This document shows positions 10,378-22,521 of a stretch of 64,000 bases of DNA, in pieces (the first letter of the stretch is position 1; every line of letters starts with the position of its first letter). The translations under genes were made by a program, and so were the position numbers. The DNA comes from Rhynochetos jubatus (Eukaryota > Chordata > Aves > Eurypygiformes > Rhynochetidae): the NCBI GenBank assembly GCA_027574665.1, contig CM050657.1:12660404-12724403 (forward strand). Direction: 5' to 3'. The notes beneath the pieces are model-generated. The model made no database searches. It was not told the origin of the DNA and worked only from the letters and a program-made list of their open reading frames with translations.

Positions 10378-10462
10378 GTGGGTGCAGTGTTTTGCTCCTC
10401 TTGGCAGGCCTTTGCAATGCCAGCTAGCCCTGGAGCTGTGGGCTTTCTGGTTCTCCGGACGC

Positions 10463-11363
10463 TAACCCTAACCCTAACCGTAATATTTGACGTGCGCGGT
10501 TTCCAGCCCCGGCCAATCCGGATTCTGGCTAATAAAGGTGGGGAGGCAGCAATGTGGGTGCAGTGTTTTGCTGCTCTTGGCAGGCCTTTGCAATGCCAGC
10601 TAGCCCTGGAGCTGTGGGCTTTCTGGTTCTCCGGACGCTAACCCTAAGCGTAACCCTAATATTTGACGTGCGCGGTTTCCGGCCCCGGCCCCTCTGGGTT
10701 CTGGCTAATAAAGCTGGGGAGGGAGCAATGTGGGTGCAGTGTTTTGCTCCTCTTGGCAGGCCTTTGCAATGCCAGCTAGCCCTGGAGCTGTGGGCTTTGT
10801 GGTTCTCCGGACGCTAACCCTAAGCGTAACCCTAATTGTTAGGGTGCGCGGTTTCCGGCCCCGGACCCTGTGGGTTCTGGCTAATAAAGGTGGGGAGGCA
10901 GCAATGTGGGTGCAGTGTTTTGCTCCTCTTGGCAGGCCTTTGCAATGCCAGCTAGCCCTGGAGCTGTGGGCTTTCTGGTTCTCCGGACGCTAACCCTAAC
11001 CCTAACTCTAATATTTGACGTGCTCGGTTTCCGGCCCCGGCCCCTCTGGGTTCTGGCTAATACAGGTGGGGAGGCAGCAATGTGGGTGCAGTGTTTTGCT
11101 CCTCTTGGCAGGCCTTTGCAATGCCAGCTAGCCCTGGAGCTGTGGGCTTTCTGGTTCTCCGGACGCTAACCCTAAGCGTAACCCTAATTGTTAGGGTGCG
11201 CGGTTTCCGGCCCCGGCCCCTGTGGGTTCTGGCTAATAAAGGTGGGGATGCAGCAATGTGGGTGCAGTGTTTTGCTCCTCTTGGCAGGCCTTTGCAATGC
11301 CAGCTAGCCCTGGAGCTGTGGGCTTTCTGGTTCTCCGGACGCTAACCCTAACCCTAACTCTAA
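10463..11363 (+). repeat. Three near-perfect telomeric runs
   Basis: Runs of three hexamers occur at 10463-10483 (last hexamer TAACCG), 10991-11011 and 11343-11363 (last hexamer TAACTC in both). The two TAACTC monomers also share GACGTGCTCGG. They are copied by the large block duplication to 17327-17347 and 17679-17699. Confidence 0.88.
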
Positions 11364-12137
11364 TATTTGACGTGCTCGGTTTCCGGCCCCGGCCCCTGTG
11401 GGTTCTGGCTAGGGCAGGTGGGGAGGCAGCAATGTGGGTGCAGTGTTTTGCTCCTCTTGGCAGGCCTTTGCAATGCCAGCTAGCCCTGGAGCTGTGGGCT
11501 TTCTGGTTCTCCGGACGCTAACCCTAAGCGTAACCCTAATTGTTAGGGTGCGTGGTTTCCGGCCCCGGCCCCTCTGGGTTCTGGCTAGGAAAGGTGGGGA
11601 GGCAGCAATGTGGGTGCAGTGTTTTGCTCCTCTTGGCAGGCCTTTGCAATGCCAGCTAGCCCTGGAGCTGTGGGCTTTCTGGTTCTCCGGACGCTAACCC
11701 TAAGCGTAACCCTAATATTTGACGTGCGCGGTTTCCGTCCCCGGCCCCTCTGCGTTCTGGCTAGGGAAGGTGGGGAGGCAGCAATGTGGGTGCAGTGTTT
11801 TGCTCCTCTTGGCAGGCCTTTGCAATGCCAGCTAGCCCTGGAGCTGTGGGCTTTCTGGTTCTCCGGACGCTAACCCTAAGCGTAACCCTAATATTTGACG
11901 TGCGCGGTTTCCGTCCCCGGCCCCTCTGCGTTCTGGCTAGGGAAGGTGGGGAGGCAGCAATGTGGGTGCAGTGTTTTGCTGCTCTTGGCAGGCCTTTGCA
12001 ATGCCAGCTAGCCCTGGAGCTCTGGGCTTTCTGGTTCTCCGGACGCTAACCCTAAGCGTAACCCTAATTGTTAAAGTGCGCGGTTTCCGGCCCCGACCCT
12101 TCTGGGTTCTGGCTAGGGAAGGTGGGGAGGCAGCAAT

Positions 12138-14073
12138 GTGGGTGCAGTGTTTTGCTGCTCTTGGCAGGCCTTTGCAATGCCAGCTAGCCCTGGAGCTGTG
12201 GGCTTTCTGGTTCTCCGGACGCTAACCCTAAGCGTAACCCTAATTGTTAGGGTGCGCGGTTTCCGGCCCCGGCCCCTCTGCGTTCTGGCTAGGGAAGGTG
12301 GGGAGGCAGCAATGTGGGTGCAGTGTTTTGCTCCTCTTGGCAGGCCTTTGCAATGCCAGCTAGCCCTGGAGCTGTGGGCTTTCTGGTTCTCCGGACGCTA
12401 ACCCTAGGCGTAACCCTAATATTTAACTTGCGCGGTTTCCGTCCTCGGCCCCTCTGCGTTCTGGCTAGGGAAGGTGGGGAGGCAGCAATGTGGGTGCAGT
12501 GTTTTGCTCCTCTTGGCAGGCCTTTGCAATGCCAGCTAGCCCTGGAGCTGTGGGCTTTCTGGTTCTCCGGACGCTAACCCTAAGCGTAACCCTAATTGTT
12601 AGGGTGCGCGGTTTCCGTCCCCGGCCCCTGTGGGTTCTGGCTAGGGAAGGTGGGGAGGCAGCAATGTGGGTGCAGTGTTTTGCTCCTCTTGGCAGGCCTT
12701 TGCAATGCCAGCTAGCCCTGGAGCTGTGGGCTTTCTGGTTCTCCGGACGCTAACCCTAGGCGTAACCCTAATATTTAACTTGCGCGGTTTCCGTCCCCGG
12801 CCCCTCTGCGTTCTGGCTAGGGAAGGTGGGGAGGCAGCAATGTGGGTGCAGTGTTTTGCTCCTCTTGGCAGGCCTTTGCAATGCCAGCTAGCCCTGGAGC
12901 TGTGGGCTTTCTGGTTCTCCGGACGCTAACCCTAAGCGTAACCCTAATTGTTAGGGTGCGCGGTTTCCGGCCCCGGCCCCTGTGGGTTCTGGCTAGGGAA
13001 GGTGGGGAGGCAGCAATGTGGGTGCAGTGTTTTGCTGCTCTTGGCAGGCCTTTGCAATGCCAGCTAGCCCTGGAGCTGTGGGCTTTCTGGTTCTCCGGAC
13101 GCTAACCCTAGGCGTAACCCTAATATTTGACGTGCGCGGTTTCCGTCCCCGGCCACTGTGGGTTCTGGCTAGGGAAGGTGGGGAGGCAGCAATGTGGGTG
13201 CAGTGTTTTGCTCCTCTTGGCAGGCCTTTGCAATGCCAGCTAGCCCTGGAGCTGTGGGCTTTCTGGTTCTGCAGACGCTAACCCTAAGCGTAACCCTAAT
13301 TGTTAGGGTGCGCGGTTTCCGGCCCGGGCCCCTCTGGGTTCTGGCTAGGAAAGGTGGGGAGGCAGCAATGTGGGTGCAGTGTTTTGCTGCTCTTGGCAGG
13401 CCTTTGCAATGCCAGCTAGCCCTGGAGCTGTGGGCTTTCTGGTTCTCCGGACGCTAACCCTAAGCATAACCCTAATTGTTAGGGTGCGCGGTTTCCGTCC
13501 CCGGCCCCTGTGGGTTCTGGCTAGGGAAGGTGGGGAGGCAGCAATGTGGGTGCAGTGTTTTGCTGCTCTTGGCAGGCCTTTGCAATGCCAGCTAGCCCTG
13601 GAGCTGTGGGCTTTCTGGTTCTCCGGACGCTAACCCTAAGCGTAACCCTAATTGTTAGGGTGCACGGTTTCCGGCCCGGGCCCCTCTGGGTTCTGGCTAG
13701 GAAAGGTGGGGAGGCAGCAATGTGGGTGCAGTGTTTTGCTGCTCTTGGCAGGCCTTTGCAATGCCAGCTAGCCCTGGAGCTGTGGGCTTTCTGGTTCTCC
13801 GGACGCTAACCCTAAGCCTAACCCTAATTGTTAGGGTGCGTGCTTTCCGACCCCGGCCCCCCTGGGTTCTGGCTAGGGAAGGTGGGGAGGCAGCAATGTG
13901 GGTGCAGTGTTTTGCTCCTCCTGGCAGGCCTTTGCAATGCCAGCTAGCCCTGGAGCTGTGGGCTTTCTGGTTCTCCGGACGCTAACCCTAAGCATAACCC
14001 TAATATTTGACGTGCGCGGTTTCCGGCCCCGGCCCCTGTGGGTTCTGGCTAGGAAAAGTGGGGAGGCAGCAAT
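12138..14073 (+). repeat. Eleven-monomer expanded copy of the 8090-9497 block
   Basis: Carries the same ordered markers as 8090-9497 but with an additional ATTTAACTTG monomer (12666) and two additional monomers around 13194-13545, including the CTGCAGACG one. It was then carried into 18474-20409 by the 36-monomer duplication, so the duplications are nested. Confidence 0.78.
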
Positions 14074-14601
14074 GTGGGTGCAGTGTTTTGCTGCTCTTGG
14101 CAGGCCTTTGCAATGCCAGCTAGCCCTGGAGCTGTGGGCTTTCTGGTTCTCCGGACGCTAACCCTAGGCGTAACCCTAATTGTTAGGGTGCGCGGTTTCC
14201 GTCCCCGGCCCCTGTGGGTTCTGGCTAATAAAGGTGGGGAGGCAGCAATGTGGATGCAGTGTTTTGCTCCTCTTGGCAGGCCTTTGCAATGCCAGCTAGC
14301 CCTGGAGCTGTGGGCTTTCTGGTTCTCCGGACGCTAACCCTAAGCGTAACCCTAATATTTGACGTGCGCGGTTTCCGGCCCCGGCCCCTCTGGGTTCTGG
14401 CTAGGAAAGGTGGGGAGGCAGCAATGTGGGTGCAGTGTTTTGCTCCTCTTGGCAGGCCTTTGCAATGCCAGCTAGCCCTGGAGCTGTGGGCTTTCTGGTT
14501 CTCCGGACGCTAACCCTAAGCGTAACCCTAATTGTTAGGGTGCGCGGTTTCCGGCCCCGGCCCCTGTGGGTTCTGGCTAGGGAAGGTGGGGAGGCAGCAA
14601 T

Positions 14602-15305
14602 GTGGGTGCAGTGTTTTGCTCCTCTTGGCAGGCCTTTGCAATGCCAGCTAGCCCTGGAGCTGTGGGCTTTCTGGTTCTCCGGACGCTAACCCTAAGCGTA
14701 ACCCTAATTGTTAGGGTGCGCGGTTTCCGGCCCCGGCCCCTGTGGGTTCTGGCTAGGGAAGGTGGGGAGGCAGCAATGTGGGTGCAGTGTTTTGCTGCTC
14801 TTGGCAGGCCTTTGCAATGCCAGCTAGCCCTGGAGCTGTGGGCTTTCTGGTTCTCCGGACGCTAACCCTAGGCGTAACCCTAATATTTAACGTGCGCAGT
14901 TTCCGTCCCCGGCCCCTCTGTGTTCTGGCTAGGGAAGGTGGGGAGGCAGCAATGTGGGTGCAGTGTTTTGCTCCTCTTGGCAGGCCTTTGCAATGCCAGC
15001 TAGCCCTGGAGCTGTGGGCTTTCTGGTTCTCCGGACGCTAACCCTAAGCGTAACCCTAATTGTTAGGGTGCGCGGTTTCCGGCCCCGGCCCCTGTGGGTT
15101 CTGGCTAGGGAAGGTGGGGAGGCAGCAATGTGGGTGCAGTGTTTTGCTCCTCTTGGCAGGCCTTTGCAATGCCAGCTAGCCCTGGAGCTGTGGGCTTTCT
15201 GGTTCTCCGGACGCTAACCCTAAGCGTAACCCTAATTGTTAGGGTGCGCGGTTTCCGTCCCCGGCCCCTGTGGGTTCTGGCTAGGGAAGGTGGGGAGGCA
15301 GCAAT
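14602..15305 (+). repeat. Four-monomer segment absent from the second large block
   Basis: These 704 bp lie in copy 1 between segments that are contiguous in copy 2 (junction near 20938). The difference is an exact multiple of the monomer, as expected from unequal exchange or slippage in register. Whether it was lost from copy 2 or gained in copy 1 cannot be decided here. Confidence 0.8.
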
Positions 15306-15792
15306 GTGGGTGCAGTGTTTTGCTCCTCTTGGCAGGCCTTTGCAATGCCAGCTAGCCCTGGAGCTGTGGGCTTTCTGGTTCTCCGGACGCTAACCCTAAG
15401 CGTAACCCTAATATTTGACGTGCGCGGTTTCCGTCCCCGGCCCCTCTGCGTTCTGGCTAGGGAAGGTGGGGAGGCAGCAATGTGGGTGCAGTGTTTTGCT
15501 GCTCTTGGCAGGCCTTTGCAATGCCAGCTAGCCCTGGAGCTGTGGGCTTTCTGGTTCTCCGGACGCTAACCCTAGGCGTAACCCTAATATTTGACGTGCG
15601 CGTTTTCCGGCCCCGGCCCCTGTGGGTTCTGGCTAGGGAAGGTGGGGAGGCAGCAATGTGGGTGCAGTGTTTTGCTGCTCTTGGCAGGCCTTTGCAATGC
15701 CAGCTAGCCCTGGAGCTGTGGGCTTTCTGGTTCTCCGGACGCTAACCCTAAGCGTAACCCTAATTGTTAGGGTGCGCGGTTTCCGGCCCGGG

Positions 15793-15798
15793 CATATG
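15793..15798. other. CATATG-bearing monomer marker (first of nine)
   Basis: CCCGGGCATATGTGGG replaces the usual CCCCGGCCCCTGTGGG. CATATG lies at 15793, 21425, 25121, 27585, 36200, 39365, 44117, 44645 and 45173, always 135 bp after the landmark ATG. None is found in the first 15 kb or after 45.2 kb. It marks one monomer lineage and its spread, and is useful as an NdeI-type physical marker. Confidence 0.9.
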
Positions 15799-16889
15799 TG
15801 GGTTCTGGCTAGGAAAGGTGGGGAGGCAGCAATGTGGGTGCAGTGTTTTGCTCCTCTTGGCAGGCCTTTGCAATGCCAGCTAGCCCTGGAGCTGTGGGCT
15901 TTCTGGTTCTCCGGACGCTAACCCTAAGCGTAACCCTAATTGTTAGGGTGCGCGGTTTCCGGCCCCGGCCCCTCTGGGTTCTGGCTAGGAAAGGTGGGGA
16001 GGCAGCAATGTGGGTGCAGTGTTTTGCTCCTCTTGGCAGGCCTTTGCAATGCCAGCTAGCCCTGGAGCTGTGGGCTTTCTGGTTCTCCGGACGCTAACCC
16101 TAAGCGTAACCCTAATTGTTAGGGTGCGCGGTTTCCGGCCCCGGCCCCTGTGGGTTCTGGCTAGGGAAGGTGGGGAGGCAGCAATGTGGGTGCAGTGTTT
16201 TGCTCCTCTTGGCAGGCCTTTGCAATGCCAGCTAGCCCTGGAGCTGTGGGCTTTCTGGTTCTCCGGACGCTAACCCTAGGCGTAACCCTAATATTTGACG
16301 TGCGCGTTTTCCGGCCCCGGCCCCTGTGGGTTCTGGCTAGGGAAGGTGGGGAGGCAGCAATGTGGGTGCAGTGTTTTGCTGCTCTTGGCAGGCCTTTGCA
16401 ATGCCAGCTAGCCCTGGAGCTGTGGGCTTTCTGGTTCTCCGGACGCTAACCCTAGGCGTAACCCTAATATTTAACGTGCGCGGTTTCCGTCCCCGGCCCC
16501 TCTGTGTTCTGGCTAGGGAAGGTGGGGAGGCAGCAATGTGGGTGCAGTGTTTTGCTCCTCTTGGCAGGCCTTTGCAATGCCAGCTAGCCCTGGAGCTGTG
16601 GGCTTTCTGGTTCTCCGGACGCTAACCCTAGGCGTAACCCTAATATTTGACGTGCGCGGTTTCCGTCCCCGGCCCCTGTGGGTTCTGGCTAGGGAAGGTG
16701 GGGAGGCAGCAATGTGGGTGCAGTGTTTTGCTCCTCTTGGCAGGCCTTTGCAATGCCAGCTAGCCCTGGAGCTGTGGGCTTTCTGGTTCTGCAGACGCTA
16801 ACCCTAAGCGTAACCCTAATTGTTAGGGTGCGCGGTTTCCGGCCCGGGCCCCTCTGGGTTCTGGCTAGGAAAGGTGGGGAGGCAGCAAT

Positions 16890-19800
16890 GTGGGTGCAGT
16901 GTTTTGCTGCTCTTGGCAGGCCTTTGCAATGCCAGCTAGCCCTGGAGCTGTGGGCTTTCTGGTTCTCCGGACGCTAACCCTAAGCGTAACCCTAATATTT
17001 GACGTGCGCGGTTTCCGGCCCCGGCCCCTCTGGGTTCTGGCTAATAAAGCTGGGGAGGGAGCAATGTGGGTGCAGTGTTTTGCTCCTCTTGGCAGGCCTT
17101 TGCAATGCCAGCTAGCCCTGGAGCTGTGGGCTTTGTGGTTCTCCGGACGCTAACCCTAAGCGTAACCCTAATTGTTAGGGTGCGCGGTTTCCGGCCCCGG
17201 ACCCTGTGGGTTCTGGCTAATAAAGGTGGGGAGGCAGCAATGTGGGTGCAGTGTTTTGCTCCTCTTGGCAGGCCTTTGCAATGCCAGCTAGCCCTGGAGC
17301 TGTGGGCTTTCTGGTTCTCCGGACGCTAACCCTAACCCTAACTCTAATATTTGACGTGCTCGGTTTCCGGCCCCGGCCCCTCTGGGTTCTGGCTAATACA
17401 GGTGGGGAGGCAGCAATGTGGGTGCAGTGTTTTGCTCCTCTTGGCAGGCCTTTGCAATGCCAGCTAGCCCTGGAGCTGTGGGCTTTCTGGTTCTCCGGAC
17501 GCTAACCCTAAGCGTAACCCTAATTGTTAGGGTGCGCGGTTTCCGGCCCCGGCCCCTGTGGGTTCTGGCTAATAAAGGTGGGGATGCAGCAATGTGGGTG
17601 CAGTGTTTTGCTCCTCTTGGCAGGCCTTTGCAATGCCAGCTAGCCCTGGAGCTGTGGGCTTTCTGGTTCTCCGGACGCTAACCCTAACCCTAACTCTAAT
17701 ATTTGACGTGCTCGGTTTCCGGCCCCGGCCCCTGTGGGTTCTGGCTAGGGCAGGTGGGGAGGCAGCAATGTGGGTGCAGTGTTTTGCTCCTCTTGGCAGG
17801 CCTTTGCAATGCCAGCTAGCCCTGGAGCTGTGGGCTTTCTGGTTCTCCGGACGCTAACCCTAAGCGTAACCCTAATTGTTAGGGTGCGTGGTTTCCGGCC
17901 CCGGCCCCTCTGGGTTCTGGCTAGGAAAGGTGGGGAGGCAGCAATGTGGGTGCAGTGTTTTGCTCCTCTTGGCAGGCCTTTGCAATGCCAGCTAGCCCTG
18001 GAGCTGTGGGCTTTCTGGTTCTCCGGACGCTAACCCTAAGCGTAACCCTAATATTTGACGTGCGCGGTTTCCGTCCCCGGCCCCTCTGCGTTCTGGCTAG
18101 GGAAGGTGGGGAGGCAGCAATGTGGGTGCAGTGTTTTGCTCCTCTTGGCAGGCCTTTGCAATGCCAGCTAGCCCTGGAGCTGTGGGCTTTCTGGTTCTCC
18201 GGACGCTAACCCTAAGCGTAACCCTAATATTTGACGTGCGCGGTTTCCGTCCCCGGCCCCTCTGCGTTCTGGCTAGGGAAGGTGGGGAGGCAGCAATGTG
18301 GGTGCAGTGTTTTGCTGCTCTTGGCAGGCCTTTGCAATGCCAGCTAGCCCTGGAGCTCTGGGCTTTCTGGTTCTCCGGACGCTAACCCTAAGCGTAACCC
18401 TAATTGTTAAAGTGCGCGGTTTCCGGCCCCGACCCTTCTGGGTTCTGGCTAGGGAAGGTGGGGAGGCAGCAATGTGGGTGCAGTGTTTTGCTGCTCTTGG
18501 CAGGCCTTTGCAATGCCAGCTAGCCCTGGAGCTGTGGGCTTTCTGGTTCTCCGGACGCTAACCCTAAGCGTAACCCTAATTGTTAGGGTGCGCGGTTTCC
18601 GGCCCCGGCCCCTCTGCGTTCTGGCTAGGGAAGGTGGGGAGGCAGCAATGTGGGTGCAGTGTTTTGCTCCTCTTGGCAGGCCTTTGCAATGCCAGCTAGC
18701 CCTGGAGCTGTGGGCTTTCTGGTTCTCCGGACGCTAACCCTAGGCGTAACCCTAATATTTAACTTGCGCGGTTTCCGTCCTCGGCCCCTCTGCGTTCTGG
18801 CTAGGGAAGGTGGGGAGGCAGCAATGTGGGTGCAGTGTTTTGCTCCTCTTGGCAGGCCTTTGCAATGCCAGCTAGCCCTGGAGCTGTGGGCTTTCTGGTT
18901 CTCCGGACGCTAACCCTAAGCGTAACCCTAATTGTTAGGGTGCGCGGTTTCCGTCCCCGGCCCCTGTGGGTTCTGGCTAGGGAAGGTGGGGAGGCAGCAA
19001 TGTGGGTGCAGTGTTTTGCTCCTCTTGGCAGGCCTTTGCAATGCCAGCTAGCCCTGGAGCTGTGGGCTTTCTGGTTCTCCGGACGCTAACCCTAGGCGTA
19101 ACCCTAATATTTAACTTGCGCGGTTTCCGTCCCCGGCCCCTCTGCGTTCTGGCTAGGGAAGGTGGGGAGGCAGCAATGTGGGTGCAGTGTTTTGCTCCTC
19201 TTGGCAGGCCTTTGCAATGCCAGCTAGCCCTGGAGCTGTGGGCTTTCTGGTTCTCCGGACGCTAACCCTAAGCGTAACCCTAATTGTTAGGGTGCGCGGT
19301 TTCCGGCCCCGGCCCCTGTGGGTTCTGGCTAGGGAAGGTGGGGAGGCAGCAATGTGGGTGCAGTGTTTTGCTGCTCTTGGCAGGCCTTTGCAATGCCAGC
19401 TAGCCCTGGAGCTGTGGGCTTTCTGGTTCTCCGGACGCTAACCCTAGGCGTAACCCTAATATTTGACGTGCGCGGTTTCCGTCCCCGGCCACTGTGGGTT
19501 CTGGCTAGGGAAGGTGGGGAGGCAGCAATGTGGGTGCAGTGTTTTGCTCCTCTTGGCAGGCCTTTGCAATGCCAGCTAGCCCTGGAGCTGTGGGCTTTCT
19601 GGTTCTGCAGACGCTAACCCTAAGCGTAACCCTAATTGTTAGGGTGCGCGGTTTCCGGCCCGGGCCCCTCTGGGTTCTGGCTAGGAAAGGTGGGGAGGCA
19701 GCAATGTGGGTGCAGTGTTTTGCTGCTCTTGGCAGGCCTTTGCAATGCCAGCTAGCCCTGGAGCTGTGGGCTTTCTGGTTCTCCGGACGCTAACCCTAAG

Positions 19801-22521
19801 CATAACCCTAATTGTTAGGGTGCGCGGTTTCCGTCCCCGGCCCCTGTGGGTTCTGGCTAGGGAAGGTGGGGAGGCAGCAATGTGGGTGCAGTGTTTTGCT
19901 GCTCTTGGCAGGCCTTTGCAATGCCAGCTAGCCCTGGAGCTGTGGGCTTTCTGGTTCTCCGGACGCTAACCCTAAGCGTAACCCTAATTGTTAGGGTGCA
20001 CGGTTTCCGGCCCGGGCCCCTCTGGGTTCTGGCTAGGAAAGGTGGGGAGGCAGCAATGTGGGTGCAGTGTTTTGCTGCTCTTGGCAGGCCTTTGCAATGC
20101 CAGCTAGCCCTGGAGCTGTGGGCTTTCTGGTTCTCCGGACGCTAACCCTAAGCCTAACCCTAATTGTTAGGGTGCGTGCTTTCCGACCCCGGCCCCCCTG
20201 GGTTCTGGCTAGGGAAGGTGGGGAGGCAGCAATGTGGGTGCAGTGTTTTGCTCCTCCTGGCAGGCCTTTGCAATGCCAGCTAGCCCTGGAGCTGTGGGCT
20301 TTCTGGTTCTCCGGACGCTAACCCTAAGCATAACCCTAATATTTGACGTGCGCGGTTTCCGGCCCCGGCCCCTGTGGGTTCTGGCTAGGAAAAGTGGGGA
20401 GGCAGCAATGTGGGTGCAGTGTTTTGCTGCTCTTGGCAGGCCTTTGCAATGCCAGCTAGCCCTGGAGCTGTGGGCTTTCTGGTTCTCCGGACGCTAACCC
20501 TAGGCGTAACCCTAATTGTTAGGGTGCGCGGTTTCCGTCCCCGGCCCCTGTGGGTTCTGGCTAATAAAGGTGGGGAGGCAGCAATGTGGATGCAGTGTTT
20601 TGCTCCTCTTGGCAGGCCTTTGCAATGCCAGCTAGCCCTGGAGCTGTGGGCTTTCTGGTTCTCCGGACGCTAACCCTAAGCGTAACCCTAATATTTGACG
20701 TGCGCGGTTTCCGGCCCCGGCCCCTCTGGGTTCTGGCTAGGAAAGGTGGGGAGGCAGCAATGTGGGTGCAGTGTTTTGCTCCTCTTGGCAGGCCTTTGCA
20801 ATGCCAGCTAGCCCTGGAGCTGTGGGCTTTCTGGTTCTCCGGACGCTAACCCTAAGCGTAACCCTAATTGTTAGGGTGCGCGGTTTCCGGCCCCGGCCCC
20901 TGTGGGTTCTGGCTAGGGAAGGTGGGGAGGCAGCAATGTGGGTGCAGTGTTTTGCTCCTCTTGGCAGGCCTTTGCAATGCCAGCTAGCCCTGGAGCTGTG
21001 GGCTTTCTGGTTCTCCGGACGCTAACCCTAAGCGTAACCCTAATATTTGACGTGCGCGGTTTCCGTCCCCGGCCCCTCTGCGTTCTGGCTAGGGAAGGTG
21101 GGGAGGCAGCAATGTGGGTGCAGTGTTTTGCTGCTCTTGGCAGGCCTTTGCAATGCCAGCTAGCCCTGGAGCTGTGGGCTTTCTGGTTCTCCGGACGCTA
21201 ACCCTAGGCGTAACCCTAATATTTGACGTGCGCGTTTTCCGGCCCCGGCCCCTGTGGGTTCTGGCTAGGGAAGGTGGGGAGGCAGCAATGTGGGTGCAGT
21301 GTTTTGCTGCTCTTGGCAGGCCTTTGCAATGCCAGCTAGCCCTGGAGCTGTGGGCTTTCTGGTTCTCCGGACGCTAACCCTAAGCGTAACCCTAATTGTT
21401 AGGGTGCGCGGTTTCCGGCCCGGGCATATGTGGGTTCTGGCTAGGAAAGGTGGGGAGGCAGCAATGTGGGTGCAGTGTTTTGCTCCTCTTGGCAGGCCTT
21501 TGCAATGCCAGCTAGCCCTGGAGCTGTGGGCTTTCTGGTTCTCCGGACGCTAACCCTAAGCGTAACCCTAATTGTTAGGGTGCGCGGTTTCCGGCCCCGG
21601 CCCCTCTGGGTTCTGGCTAGGAAAGGTGGGGAGGCAGCAATGTGGGTGCAGTGTTTTGCTCCTCTTGGCAGGCCTTTGCAATGCCAGCTAGCCCTGGAGC
21701 TGTGGGCTTTCTGGTTCTCCGGACGCTAACCCTAAGCGTAACCCTAATTGTTAGGGTGCGCGGTTTCCGGCCCCGGCCCCTGTGGGTTCTGGCTAGGGAA
21801 GGTGGGGAGGCAGCAATGTGGGTGCAGTGTTTTGCTCCTCTTGGCAGGCCTTTGCAATGCCAGCTAGCCCTGGAGCTGTGGGCTTTCTGGTTCTCCGGAC
21901 GCTAACCCTAGGCGTAACCCTAATATTTGACGTGCGCGTTTTCCGGCCCCGGCCCCTGTGGGTTCTGGCTAGGGAAGGTGGGGAGGCAGCAATGTGGGTG
22001 CAGTGTTTTGCTGCTCTTGGCAGGCCTTTGCAATGCCAGCTAGCCCTGCAGCTGTGGGCTTTCTGGTTCTCCGGACGCTAACCCTAGGCGTAACCCTAAT
22101 ATTTAACGTGCGCGGTTTCCGTCCCCGGCCCCTCTGTGTTCTGGCTAGGGAAGGTGGGGAGGCAGCAATGTGGGTGCAGTGTTTTGCTCCTCTTGGCAGG
22201 CCTTTGCAATGCCAGCTAGCCCTGGAGCTGTGGGCTTTCTGGTTCTCCGGACGCTAACCCTAGGCGTAACCCTAATATTTGACGTGCGCGGTTTCCGTCC
22301 CCGGCCCCTGTGGGTTCTGGCTAGGGAAGGTGGGGAGGCAGCAATGTGGGTGCAGTGTTTTGCTCCTCTTGGCAGGCCTTTGCAATGCCAGCTAGCCCTG
22401 GAGCTGTGGGCTTTCTGGTTCTGCAGACGCTAACCCTAAGCGTAACCCTAATTGTTAGGGTGCGCGGTTTCCGGCCCGGGCCCCTCTGGGTTCTGGCTAG
22501 GAAAGGTGGGGAGGCAGCAAT
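16890..22521 (+). repeat. Large higher-order block, copy 2 (32 monomers, 5632 bp)
   Basis: Immediately adjacent tandem copy of 10554-16889 minus four monomers. Private differences are few, for example G>C in CCCTGCAGCTG at about 22049. The end of copy 1 and the end of copy 2 carry the same CTGCAGACG monomer (16714 and 22346). In copy 1 it is followed by the block start. In copy 2 it is followed by a monomer like 13370 and 19706, so the exchange point lies in or next to this monomer. Confidence 0.92.

Larger units (their letters stand above)
10554..16889 (+). repeat. Large higher-order block, copy 1 (36 monomers, 6336 bp)
   Basis: Collinear with 16890-22521. Positions 10554-14601 (23 monomers) match 16890-20937 at a constant 6336-bp offset. 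Positions 15306-16889 match 20938-22521 at 5632 bp. Shared rare markers include CTAATAAAGCTGGGGAGGG, CGGACCCTGTGG, two TAACTC monomers, GGGGATGCAGC, GGAGCTCTGGG with GTTAAAGTGCG, CTGCAGACG and GGGCATATG. The four monomers at 14602-15305 have no counterpart in copy 2. Near identity over kilobases indicates a recent duplication, or homogenisation, of a long block. Confidence 0.92.
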
